Assembly: GCA_012656075.1 (NCBI GenBank)
Contig: JAAKBF010000159.1
Coordinates: forward strand, 1,116,001 to 1,180,000
Source: Phytophthora hibernalis
Taxonomy: Eukaryota; Oomycota; Peronosporomycetes; Peronosporales; Peronosporaceae
DNA: 64,000 nucleotides
Reading direction: 5' to 3'
Part shown: piece after piece, positions 10,140 through 20,393 of the stretch
How positions within the stretch are numbered: position 1 is the first letter of the stretch
Layout: each line of letters starts with the position of its first letter
Notes under the pieces: generated by a model
Seen by the model: the letters and a program-made list of their open reading frames with translations, nothing else
Told to the model about the DNA's origin: nothing
The model's database searches: none
Program-made: the position numbers and the translations under genes

Positions 10140-12360
10140 AGCCATGTATGGGGATGGTTTGAAGCGTCTTTGTTGGGAAGATCGCCGTGGAAGATGGTCG
10201 ATGCAGCGTACCAAGAATGGAAGGAGGACATGCACCACATCGAGCACGCTCAGATACTCAGCGGACTGTACTGGGACCAAGACGGTCGCCGTGGACCACG
10301 ACCGGGGTGCTTCTGGCCGGTACCAGCGAGGGTCGTCGTGCCATGAGGGAGCAGCTTCGCCACGTATGCTTGTAAAGCGGACGCAGAGTGCGCAGGACAC
10401 TCCCTGCCCCCTTCGCGTTGACAACCCGCGCCTTGAGGAACTTGAGCAGCCCTTCTTCCGCGCGGCGACCGGCGTCAAGGACTTCATTTATAGTCCCCCG
10501 CCTTGCAGTCAAGAAAGCCCCCGTCCAAGAAGGGAGCTTCATGAAGGCGACAACTCGGACTTCTTCTGACGATCGGTGGAGTCCCAGACGCGCGGCACGC
10601 GCGTGTACCACTCGTACCTCGTAGCCGACAGGTTCGTAGCTTGTTTTTTCGGCGCTTGGTTTTGGGTTCTTGATCTGACTCGTCTTGCGCTTGTTCTGTC
10701 TCAGCTGTTAATTGTAGATCTTTTGCCTGTAGTAGCGCCGTCTCGACGATCGTCATGTGCGAAGCCATGGTCTTGCTCGATGCGATAAGCTCATCAATCA
10801 CAGCCAAAAGTTGATCATGTTCTCCGCACCTGTGTGTCTGGTCTTGGTTTTGTTCTTGATCTTGAAGAGGTGAAGCAGCCTCTGCGTTCAGAGCCACAGA
10901 CCACGCAACCAAGTCAGCCGACGAGATGTCCGCGGACTTTAAGCACTCTTCAACACGGATGACGATCGGTGCAGCCGGTGCTAGTGCTTTCAGTTGCGGG
11001 TAGTATCGTACCACGTAAGCGGTAAGTACGACAAGAACCTTCGTACTGACGTTCAGACGATGTTCCTTAAGTCTCGTGCATGTGCTGAACAGGAGCTCTT
11101 GCAAGCGTCCTAGCCGCTCACGCGTCGCATGGCCCAGCCTCCCAACATCCACAACGACAGGTGGCGTATCTGCCTTCCAGCCGCTCAACAGTCGAGCCAC
11201 CTTGCGGTTTTCCCGAGGTGTGTTGAAGACATAGGTAAAGCCTTTGTTGACTTTGCTCATGTCCCACGCACCACGGTTGAAAATCCACTGAACGGCGAGG
11301 TGGTTGTCTCCGTTCGCCTGTTGGGCCCCGCCGCGCCGGAAAGAGTGAGACGTCAAGTCCATCGTGGCGCCTGCAGGTTCTGCCACGCGCTTGAGAACCC
11401 TATTGACATACGCTTGTACACCATCCGCACCTCGGCTCGCATCGCCGGACTTCGACTTCTTCTGCGGTGCGGTGCTGCTAACTTGCGTGACTGTGTGCTG
11501 ACATGAAGCGGCGTCGGTGGGGTCGCCGAGTTCGAGGCGACGGGAGCCATTAAGACAGCCCGGATAGTCTCCGGCTCACATGCCAGAAGGTCGTGGAGCG
11601 GGACACCGGGATTGAATGGAGCAGCTTCGGTCACCACAAGGCCTGAGCAGCGACGCGCACGGTGCATCTTGCATCACTAGTGTCACTGCCAGCGCGTGTG
11701 GTGGACACGCCAGGAAGCTCACCTTGTCAGGGACCAACGAGAGACCTTGTTCCTCAGCCGTCTTCACACGCAACAGCCGAAGGTAAAAGTCCGCTGAGAC
11801 TGATACATGTTGTTTGTGTATGTAGCCCAGATTAGAGGACCGTCTGAAGCAGTGCCACATCAGGCATGCCAGCGCTGCGTCTTGGTAGTCAGAGTTGACC
11901 CGCGCTGTGGTGTACACATAGCGAACCAGAGCTTGTAGGTCCTCCTTCGTACAAGGAGGAGCCTTATTAACCAAACCACCCTTTTCACGTATCAAACGGT
12001 GTTTATCTAAAGTTTTCCTTGCTTCAGCAAGTCCAATTCCGTAGACACACGCAGGTGTGGAAACTCGTCGAACAGCCAAAGTTTAACGTTTCTATAGTAT
12101 GAAGCCGCCGTGTTTCGAGCCACCTTACCTTTCTAACCTTCGGTAGTCGCCAGATAGTAACCGAAGCGGTCCATCGTTGCTGCCAAACGTTTACCGGAGG
12201 TTTCCATGCGATAGGAATAAGTCTATTCCATCTCCAGTATTCGCTTGAAAGCACTAACCGCCGTGGTACGAGCCTTTGGGTGTTCGTGGGAACGAACGCG
12301 GAGTGGCTCATCTCGACTGCTTTTAATGCTTCTTGCAAAGTGTGGCAAACGGTGGACATC
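10140..12360 (-). mobile_element. Crypton-like DNA transposon
   Basis: A single tyrosine-recombinase gene with no RT, RNase H or other retroelement domain is the definition of a Crypton, a class present in oomycetes. The recombinase reads from about 12359 down to about 10370. The ends are not defined. Cryptons usually lack terminal inverted repeats, and none was seen. The left edge coincides with the end of the inverted-repeat arm at 10136, so the 3' end may be truncated by that event. Confidence 0.65.
10370..12359 (-). pseudogene. tyrosine recombinase of Crypton-like element, frame-broken
   Basis: Catalytic signatures appear in the expected order. The first arginine block is LACLMWHCFRRSSNLGY (about 11840), followed by the lysine region LRVKTAEEQG (about 11750). 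Then comes HSFRRGGAQQ as the HxxR box (about 11340), and the nucleophile region KGFTYVFNTPRENRKVARLL (about 11230). A Gln/Glu-rich, then basic tail follows (SDQEPKTKRRKNKLR). After a frame change it reads AFMKLPSWTGAFL and a basic helix. The enzyme would cut and rejoin DNA through a 3'-phosphotyrosine. At least three frame changes (near 12080, 11600 and 10600) interrupt it. Some may be one-base sequencing losses, since all catalytic residues are kept. Confidence 0.75.
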
Positions 12361-13025
12361 CAACCAAGAATCTTGTCGTCTTCAGTATTCCTAGATTAGG
12401 ATTACGCCTAATTGTACGAATGGCAGAAATATCTGTAGAATACTTTTTACATTTGAAGTTCGTATTCAGATATTCATATTTTCGATAATTTTTCGACTAA
12501 TATATGTCGGAAAGTGTCGGAATATTTAACCTACTCTAACGCATCGTAATTGGCCAAAATGCATGTTTACTGTTTTTAATTGGTTGAAATAACGAGCAAG
12601 GCAAACATCTAACAATCCATACCAGGCAGTACAAGTATGGTTTACTTTATTTACGTAAAAATACCTCGTTTGCAAAAGGGTTAAACTTGTTATACCTACC
12701 GGTAACAAAGTTGTCCACGGGTAACTTCTTTTGAAGGTGCTGAATACTACTATTAGAGAACTGTTGCTGACAGGTGCCCATAGGTGCGCAAGTGGTCGAA
12801 CACAAGTTGCTTTCCTATCAATTCAGATAAAATGCATGCTGCTACTGCACGCAACCACACAGCGATCGCAGCGATAACAACGATCACTACGAAACCAATG
12901 CACATCAACCCATTCCCCTAGAAATACTCAGCTGTCGCCCACCAAGCCTGAAAAATCCTGTCCCGCGAATCCAGAGAGGTCTTGCCCAACCAAGCCCGAA
13001 AGATCTTGTCCTCCGAGAAACAGGC
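12361..13025. other. AT-rich spacer without recognised gene
   Basis: No supported coding region. Base composition becomes clearly AT-rich (about 12400-12700) compared with the GC-rich neighbours. Only short, low-complexity open frames occur. It separates the Crypton-like element from the 3' end of the last C2 gene and may hold that gene's 3' untranslated region. Confidence 0.5.
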
Positions 13026-14914
13026 TTACATCTGGTACTGCAAAAGGATGTCCATGCCTCCGGTAGCACCTCCGGTATCTCCACCACCAGCTAACTGTTG
13101 AACGCTAGTTGCGATCGAGGCCACATTCGACATTATCGAAGTCACATCCGCAGCTGTACTCAGCATTTCACTCACCGAACGCTTCTGCTGCACCTGGGGA
13201 GGCAGAGGCTCGATGTAACCTGGGGACTTCGATGACGCCGCAGGCTGCGTTTGCACAGGTCTTGCGTACGCTGGAGGGGGCTAAGGGGGTCGATGTACTT
13301 GTTTGCTGGTCCCTTGGAGAAAACGGAGTGATCAGGGCCGTAAGAGTTCGAGTGAGGAGGGCCGAGTGTTCGGGGAATCGCGCTCACTTTGCTTTCACGC
13401 TGGGATCGAGCTCGTTCTTTGCCTTTCTTGTGCTTTTTGCTTTGCGGTGCTCGTCCGATGATGATGAAGAGGAAGAAGAGGAAGAAGACGACGACGATGA
13501 AGATGACGAGGAAGATTCGTACCCGTCGTACCCACTGGATGCTCGGCGTTCCTTTCGTTTCGCCTTGTGTTTTCGTCGTCGTTCCTTCTTTCTTGCTTTC
13601 TTTTCCTTCTTTTCTCTTTGCGACGCCGGCGGCACGACGACGTTCATCTTCAGATGACGAAGTTTCATCTGATGAAGTCGCTGAGACAACTAGTTGAACA
13701 GGAGATGAACGGCCTTGGGGTATCTTCTCTTGAGATAGTTTGGGAACAGCAAGGCTTCTGGCTGAAATGTCTGGTCGTCTTTGCCACTGCGAGATTGCTT
13801 CCTAGATCGTTGCTTGCGACGCTCTTTTGCTTTGCGACGTATGTGCTGGTTTCGATCTTCCCCGACGACGACGTGTCCGATGAAGGCAAAGCATCGTGCA
13901 CGACTTCACCCAGGACCACCCCTGTCAACTCCACAGCGTCCACCACATCTTCGCGATGACTGCCATCTCGAGACACAGCAAAACCACGCTTCAGGCTGGC
14001 TGAAGAGTACGAGGAGCGCACTGACATCGATGCAGTCACCATATCATCAGCGAAATAGTAGTTGGGGGAGTTCTCCACCTTTTCTGGGTCGCCCATCTGA
14101 AGTCCGCCCATTTGTTCAGCTAGACCTTCAGTGTGCCAATCCTCTTCATGCTCCATTTGCTTCTGCAAGTAAGCTTGCACCTTCACCTGCTCCTCTCTCT
14201 GTTTCTCTTCCTGATACATTTGCATCCTTGCCATCTCCTCGAGTCTTGTTCGTTCTCGCTCTTCAGCTTCCTCTCTCTGTCGTCTCATTTCATCCTGCAG
14301 TCTCTCCTGCTCTTCAAACTGTCGACGTCGTACGGACTCTTCGCCCTGCTGTTGCTGTCGTCGCTCTCGTTCTTGCTGGCAATGCTGCTGAATGAGTCTC
14401 TGCATCGGTGACTCGTTCACTGCAGCAGGGGAGCCACCGTCGGATCCTTCGGCTGGAGCATCAATTGAAGTCGGATGTGTCCTGCCGGTTTGCCGGCCTT
14501 GTACAGTGGGAACCACTGCTCGGCAGGTTGTCCCAGTGTCACATTACACAGAGGAATAGCACACGCCCCGATAGAGGGGCAGAACAACATGAGCTGGTTC
14601 TTTACTCTTATAGTCAGGATCTCCTTCTCCGGGTCCAGTACGTGGAGCTCGAGCTTCTCGTTCCATTCCGGACACGACTTCTGGTCCGTGTACAGCACTT
14701 TCGTGCGAAAGACTCGGTGGGTCGGGGCTTGGACCTGAATCTGAGCATTGTTCTCAACAGCCAGCAGATTGCTAAAAGACGCGCCAGCTTGGGTCGTTCC
14801 GTTGACGACTTCTGTGTTGCCAAGATACAGTTTGCAGTAGGATCCTCTGCCCATGGCCGACAGGTTCCGAGCCGAATGGACGCGTAGGAACAAGGTGAAG
14901 CCGCTCTGGGACAT
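13026..14914 (-). CDS. C2-domain protein with coiled coil, poly-Ser and basic regions (paralogue 3)
   Basis: The ATG at 14914 opens MSQSGFTLFLRVHSARNL, a C2-like beta-sandwich start. It continues through YCKLYLG, a CPEWNEKLELHV core and EILTIRVKN, to AEQWFPLY and GHIRLQLML at about residue 165. Then follow a Gln/Glu/Arg coiled coil (about 14400-14150), an SSDE-rich acidic patch, basic stretches and a run of about 20 serines. The C-terminal segment includes SEMLSTAADVTSIMSNVASI and a glycine-rich tail, resembling the tail of paralogue 2. C2 domains bind membranes, often with Ca2+; I could not confirm Ca2+-binding aspartates. The frame breaks about seven times, several at runs missing one base (14428-14431, 13860-13863, 13717-13720, 13276-13280). 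Expected length is about 630 residues. Confidence 0.6.
13450..13520 (-). repeat. trinucleotide repeat encoding poly-serine
   Basis: An impure run of GAA/GAC/GAT units on the plus strand reads as about 20 consecutive serines on the minus strand inside paralogue 3. Mixed codons (TCT, TCC, TCA, TCG) suggest selection for the serine tract and not recent slippage. Confidence 0.8.
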
Positions 14915-15283
14915 GGTCGGGTTGCCCCAGCCAGCCAACCCGATACTGGAGCCAGAGGCCAGACGCTCCATGACACTTGAGTGGTCGATGGCGAATTGCG
15001 GAATGAAGTGGCGAACAGTTTTGGAAGGCGGAAGTGTACCCATCAAGCTTTCAACAGTCTGGGGATGGGTCAGGCCATAGAGTGCCAGTCGGTGTCTCGA
15101 CTCAAGCAAGTTGCGCTATTACATGTAATAACTCAGTTACTGGACCTACTAACACCAAAAAGGTGTGCACTTCAATATGTTTCACTTTTGCCTTTAGGAA
15201 TGGATGAATTGCTGCTCACGACCCGAAGAAAGCTCCAAAAGGTCCAAGGCCTAGAGCGCCCAGTCCGATTGAAGCTACTGTGC

Positions 15284-16068
15284 CTAGCCCCCGCCGGTAG
15301 TGCCGCCGCCGTTGAGTTGCTGGAGGTTGACAGCGATGGTGGAGACGTTGGCGGCCGTTCCCATCATTTCGTGGAAGTTGGGGCCATTCTGCTGCTGCTG
15401 TTGGTAGAGGGCAGGGTGTTGCGCCTGTAGTTGTTGCGCCTGTAGTTGTTGCCCCTGCCTGATTTTGTTGAAGGACTGCTGGCGCTGTTGCATGTGTTGG
15501 TTGATCATGAGCAACGCGTTCTCCTGCGCCTTGTTCTGGACTTCAAGTAGCGCGGCGATGTTGGCCGGCAGCGGCGACTGGTTCGTCATGGCTGCTCTCT
15601 TCTTCAGCTCGAGGTCCAGTAAGGCTTGGAAGTCCGTTGAGTACGGAGAATTGTTCACGGGGTCGGAACGCGTTGGTTCGGATTCAGCACCAGCTTCAAG
15701 CAGATATGACCAGACGGGTGCAGCTGGAACCACTGGTCGAGTGCTTGGCGTGGCCGTAGGTGGGCCAGGTAGATGTTGCAGCTCGCCAGCAGAGAATCTC
15801 CTTGGCCTTTCACGCGGACTGTCAGCACCTCCGTCGCTGGATCTGCCACGGTCACTTGCAACTCCTCGTTCCACTCGACAGGCTGGTTGCTGCGAATCGG
15901 TTTGAGAGTCGTGCTCTTTGGCTGCGTCGTTGACATCCCTGGACCTCCTTTCGACGAGTTGCTCCATACGATCATCGTGCAGAAAGCAGCTTTGGCCTGC
16001 GGCGACAGGTTCTGCGCCGACTGGACGCGCAGGAACAACGTGAACGTCTCTTGGCCGTAGGTTGTCAT
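15284..16068 (-). CDS. C2-domain protein, short form (paralogue 2)
   Basis: The ATG at 16068 gives MTTYGQETFTLFLRVQSAQN, colinear with paralogues 1 and 3. The C2-like core includes PVEWNEELQVTVADPATEVL and LTVRVKG, then LDQWFQLHPSGHICLKLVL. After the domain comes a Gln-rich helix with repeated QLQAQ units and a C-terminal segment, NGPNFHEMMGTAANVSTIAV, ending in a Gly/Thr-rich tail like that of paralogue 3. The frame slips once, at the run of four bases at 15659-15662. One added base there joins the C2 and Gln-rich parts, giving about 260 residues. The role is unknown; membrane association is an inference from the C2 fold. An initiator-like CCCATTCTCAAACT lies about 14-28 bp upstream of the ATG. 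Confidence 0.6.
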
Positions 16069-16346
16069 GATGGCTAGTGCTCCAGTTTGAGAATGGGTGA
16101 TTCGGGGCCTAGTGCCACCATCGACTGTAGCCAAAGAAACCTGCTCATCCAGCGGTTCGTCTGACGTGTGAGTTGCGCAACTTGCGGGAATCGAGAGACC
16201 GGAGAGTGGCAGCTCGCAGGAATGTCTCTGGTCAACCAACACGGCGGCAAAACAGCAAAATATGCAACATTGATATTGAACTTATCCGGACTTGGGACGC
16301 TCGACCCAGCCTTGGATATGGTATATTCCGTCCATTCACTTCTGTA

Positions 16347-17573
16347 CTACGGTACTTCACAACTTATTAGAACGCGATGGCCCCCGTATTTCTCTGCGAT
16401 CATGTGCTTCGAGTTGTCAGGTTTTATCCTCGAGTGCTTGAGCTCGTTGTGCTTGTGCGGGTGGTTCTCCTTCGCCTTGAGTCTCTCCGACGAAATCGAG
16501 GCCGACGAAGACTCGGACAGCAGCGTCTCCGGTTCCTCGTCCGAGTCGAGCGAGTCGTCCGAGTCCGAGTCCATCTGCAGGTCAGGGATGTATTTCTTCA
16601 GCTGTACCTTGAGCTTACGAAGCCGCGCGTCTCCTTCCTCACCTGACGCAGCTTCACGTCCAATCGTCGCTCATAGTCGGACATGGGGGACACCATGGGC
16701 ACCTCCTTCTGCTTATCACTTGTCTCCTCCCTCAACAACGCGGGGTTCCCAACGGTGGCAGAACCTTAGGAGACGATACTCCAGGCGGGGGCGGCCACGT
16801 CGAGTTGTTTCCTCTCTGGTGCCGACTGTGCAGAGCCACTTCGTCCATCTTGCGGCCAATGAGATGCACGTCTTCTTCAGGCCGCTGTACGTCCACCGGT
16901 GGCCCACTGGACGAGCGTTCGAGTCTCCTCTGTCGACGCTCGGCCTCCTGTCTCAGCTGCTTGTCCACGAGCCTCTTGATCGCTTCATCCGCCTCATGGT
17001 TGGCTGCACGCGCCGCCATGACGTCCTGATTGGGCTGTCGGCGTCTGGGCAGCGACGCGACCGCCGCCTTGTCGTCCGGCGCGATGAGCAGCAGCAAGCG
17101 GATGCGGCCCGCGGGTTTGCGACCTTTTTGCAGCGGAAACCACTGTTCCAGACGCTCCCCACGCACAAGTTGGCCAGCGACACGGCGCACGCACCCACCA
17201 CGGGACAGAAGAACAGGTGCTGGCTCTTCACGCGGACGCTCAGGATCTGCGCCGCCAGCTCCGCCCCAGACCGCAGCGGCACCTCGAAGGCCTCGTCCCA
17301 GATGGTCTCGGCCGGCGCCAGCGCGTTCGGCTGCTGGTGCTGTGTGCGCGTGCGACGCACCTCGAGATGCAGCGCCTCGTCCACGTCCTCGCTCGAGGCG
17401 GCCGAATCGTTCGAGTCCTTCTTGCTCAGCGCGCGGTGGCTGCCGTCCGTCACGGCCGCGGGCCCCACGTAGAGTTTGCAGTACGCGCCCTGCGACGACG
17501 AGTGCTGCAGCTCCTCGGCGCTGTGCACGCGCAGCACCAGCTTGTAGCGTTGCGAGTCTGCCGCCGGCGCCAT
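16347..17573 (-). CDS. C2-domain protein with acidic tail (paralogue 1)
   Basis: The ATG at 17573 opens MAPAADSQRYKLVLRVHSAE. The C2-like core contains GAYCKLYVG, an inserted Ser/Asp-rich loop, TIWDEAFEVPL and AQILSVRVKSQHLFF. After a one-base slip at 17157-17160 it continues as RLEQWFPLQKGRKPAGRIRL. A second slip at 16742-16745 leads into charged helices and an acidic Asp/Ser tail (MDSDSDDSLDSDEEPETLL), then a basic end; the stop is at 16347. Expected size is about 410 residues. It is the first of three head-to-tail paralogues sharing the block E/AQWFPL..G.IRL, which points to local gene duplication. No function can be named beyond probable membrane or protein binding. Confidence 0.6.
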
Positions 17574-17959
17574 GTCCACGACCTAAGGAAAGTCAGCGAA
17601 TGAGGGCGGAAGAGCTGCAACTTGCAACGGACAGCATGAGGGAATGGTACCGCGTACCGGTTTATCAGATAGGTACCTTTTTTACTGAAATTTTAGCGGT
17701 GGTTGATCGAACGACGCCCGTTGATGTGGCCATGGCCATGATGGCCGCTGTGGCGTGCTCACGACGAGAAAGGTGGCAGGCCTACTATAATAGGCCACCT
17801 AGGGACTCGATCGTTCGACGTTGCCCATCGAAATTGAGTTTGTTAAAATTCACGCCATACTGTCGAAACTTTAGCGGTACCCGAAATGGCTAAACTCGAC
17901 AAGTTGGGCGACTTGAAGTCGGCGGGCGACTTGAAGTCGACGACTATATTGCAGCGGCT

Positions 17960-20309
17960 CTAGTCGTCGTCATCCTCGTTGCTGACATTGATATGGCTGA
18001 GCTCCTGCAACAGGCGGTGCAGCTCGGCCTCACGACTGCCTCCTCGTCCTGCCTTGTCAGCGTCGCTGTTGACGTCCTCGTGGTCGGGCCGTCTGGAATC
18101 CAGACTGGATATTCGCGACGCCTCGCGCAGGGTTGACCTGGTTGACCTGGTGCGCGTCGCGTCCATCATGGCGCGGATGGGCGAACCTGCTCCTCGCTGC
18201 AATAGAGAGGCGACATGCATCAGCACCAAGTTGGTTGGCTGCGAAAGCGAAGCCATTCGGCTACTTCAACGCCCGCAAGAGCTCACCTGGGAAAATTTCG
18301 GTGGCGTTGCACCGCTGTTGCCGTGCGGTGTCTTGCCGCTCGCTATAGCATTGAGCGAACATCGGATCTCTTCCATACGCTTGTCGAAATCTGGAAAATC
18401 GGAAGCAAGAAGTCAGCAAAAAAGTCAGACGGCATGATAAAGTGCCGAAATGGGTTCACCTTTGAAAATGCTGTCCGTGTCACTGGGCTCGCTGAGCTTG
18501 GCCGAGAAGCTACTGAGTGGTTGGTCAGGCAACGAGCTCGCGTCGCTTACGATGCTCGAGGATCGACCACGGGTCCTTGTGCCAATGGTGACGCTGTCGC
18601 TATGCGCAACGGAGTCGGCGTCGCTGTCTCGCCACCGAGACTGCAACTTCGACGTCAAATAGGTGGACGCCGTGGACCGCACCGAGTCAACCACAACGGG
18701 ACTCGAAGCATCCTCGTTGTCGTCCTGAGACGACCCACCTCGGATATTAGGCGAATGCTCTCTGGTGCTAGCTCCATCGTTGCTGCTGTCGATCGAAATG
18801 CAGTCCTGGACATCGCTGTCATTGTCTTCCGGGCCTTTGAAGCTCTTGAAGCTCCCGGCATCGTTATCTAAGATTTGGTTGGATGAAGTATGGCTCACTC
18901 GTCTGAGTGATGTAGGTTTTCTAGATCCTTGCCTCCTGTGGTGTCGTGATGGCTCGGTCGACAGTTCCCCGATCGTTGAAAGTCCTTGGCGAGCCGAGTG
19001 AAATGCCAGCGCAGATCGGTGAGTTGTTTGAACGTTTCGTTCGCTAGTTGCTCTGCTTCTTCGTGTAATTCATCGTTGAAGACCGGGCTACCAGTGCTTG
19101 GGTCGGACTTGAACAACGACCGGTGCACATCCACCATGTCCTCCACGCGGATGAACACCTCGCGCATCTGCTTGCGAAAAGCGTACAGGTCTTCTCGAAG
19201 GTCCGTCATTGTTGTCGATTGGGGCGGTCTCTGGGTGCTGGTAGACTGCTTTGACTTGTTCATGGACACCCTGCTGGCAGATGTCCTGTCCGTGGATATC
19301 GACGAGCAAGGTGAAGACACTCCCAGTCTTTTGCTGCTCGATCTGTAGGAAAAACTGGAGACACAAGCGACGGCTTCTGGTATCGCTTTCTGTTTCTCTG
19401 GGTAGCTGAATCGCCATCGGAATCAGAAGTAAAGGGTGGAATCGATGTCTCCGGGTTCGTCGGACTGTGAGGGTCGTCTTGATCTTCAAATGTTGTGGTG
19501 AGCGATGACGTCCTGATTTCCGGTGCCTTATGAATGGGCTCATTGTCGACGAGCCTGGGATATCTTCCTTTAGACGCTACTCGGTTCACACTGGGTGATT
19601 CAGCCTCGAGGATGGAATCAGCCTTACTAGCAGAGACACTCGACTCGACATCGCTGTCTGCTCTTGCATTTCTGAGGAAGTACGTGAGCTGAGGGAGTCT
19701 GGTGTTGTTGGAAAAACCGACATCTTGCCGCGCCAAGTTGATGGTCGCTGAGGTGGGCGCTCGAACGTCCATGGTTCACCCTCTTGATTCCAGTCGGTTG
19801 ACGCATATCGGTCCCCAGCTTCGCGTTGGTTGTCATGGCTGCCCCGTACCTCCTCGTAATCGCCTAAACGTGACGACATACTTTCACGCGGATATTCCCT
19901 TCGGCTTGGCATTGCTGTGAATGCAGTGTCAAACGTGCTACCTCCGCTGGTACTGCGTCCATTTGAAAAGCTGCGCACGTCAAATTCTGATGTACGTGAA
20001 GCTATCTCCTCATGTGGTGGGGGCATTTCCTCCCTTCCGGAATTTTGCTGGGGTCGATACCCCACTTCTCTGATTGAGTCATAACAGCTTATTGGTTCAC
20101 GCGTCTTGTAGTGGTCATAGTTGCCAGCCTCCTGGACATAGCCGATGAGCTTCGAAAACGGTCTCCGTCTTGCGCAGGGGAGGACCCGATGAATCTGCAA
20201 CCGATCCACTCATATCCATTTGGCGGGGAAGCGGCCGACGAGAAGCACGACCGTCATTTCCTGCAGGCATCGTAGTCGTAAGCTGAAACAATCGAAAACT
20301 GACCAACAT
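17960..20309 (-). CDS. Ser-rich protein of unknown function, spliced
   Basis: I do not recognise this gene. The ATG at 20309 (alternative 20270) leads into a Ser/Arg/Glu-rich, mostly disordered protein of about 730 residues. A helical segment, LREDLYAFRKQMREVFIRVE, lies near residue 400 with more helix after it. Two clear GT-AG introns occur: 18391-18459 (69 bp, GTGAAC...TTTCCAG) and 18197-18286 (90 bp, GTGAGC...ATTGCAG); splicing both keeps one frame. Four or more one-base losses in runs (20177-20180, 19712-19716, 19350-19354, 18967-18970) explain the broken frame. The protein ends in an acidic NEDDDD-type tail at 17960. It lies between the OFD1-like gene and the C2 cluster, all on the same strand. 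Confidence 0.6.
18197..18286 (-). other. spliceosomal intron (90 bp) in Ser-rich gene
   Basis: On the minus strand it starts GTGAGC and ends CTATTGCAG. Removing it joins a frame ending PPKFSQ to RGAGSPIRAM without a stop. Size and borders are typical for oomycete introns. Confidence 0.75.
18391..18459 (-). other. spliceosomal intron (69 bp) in Ser-rich gene
   Basis: Starts GTGAAC and ends GATTTCCAG on the minus strand. Splicing joins DTDSIFK to DFDKRMEEIR in frame (phase 1). Confidence 0.75.
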
Positions 20310-20393
20310 GCCATGTACGGAAGGGTCGCTTGCAAAAACGATCGATAATCGTTAGTTCTAACGGATTATCCAGCGACACCACCGTCTTCAACA

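Noticed and set aside
13109..13697. Plus-strand open frames rich in acidic and Phe/Ser residues
   Set aside because: They are the antisense of the poly-Ser and Lys/Arg stretches of C2 paralogue 3.
16168..17472. 434-codon open frame on the plus strand
   Set aside because: It is antisense to C2 paralogue 1. The minus strand carries clear C2 blocks shared with two neighbours, and the plus frame has low-complexity, Arg/Ser-rich composition with no ATG context.
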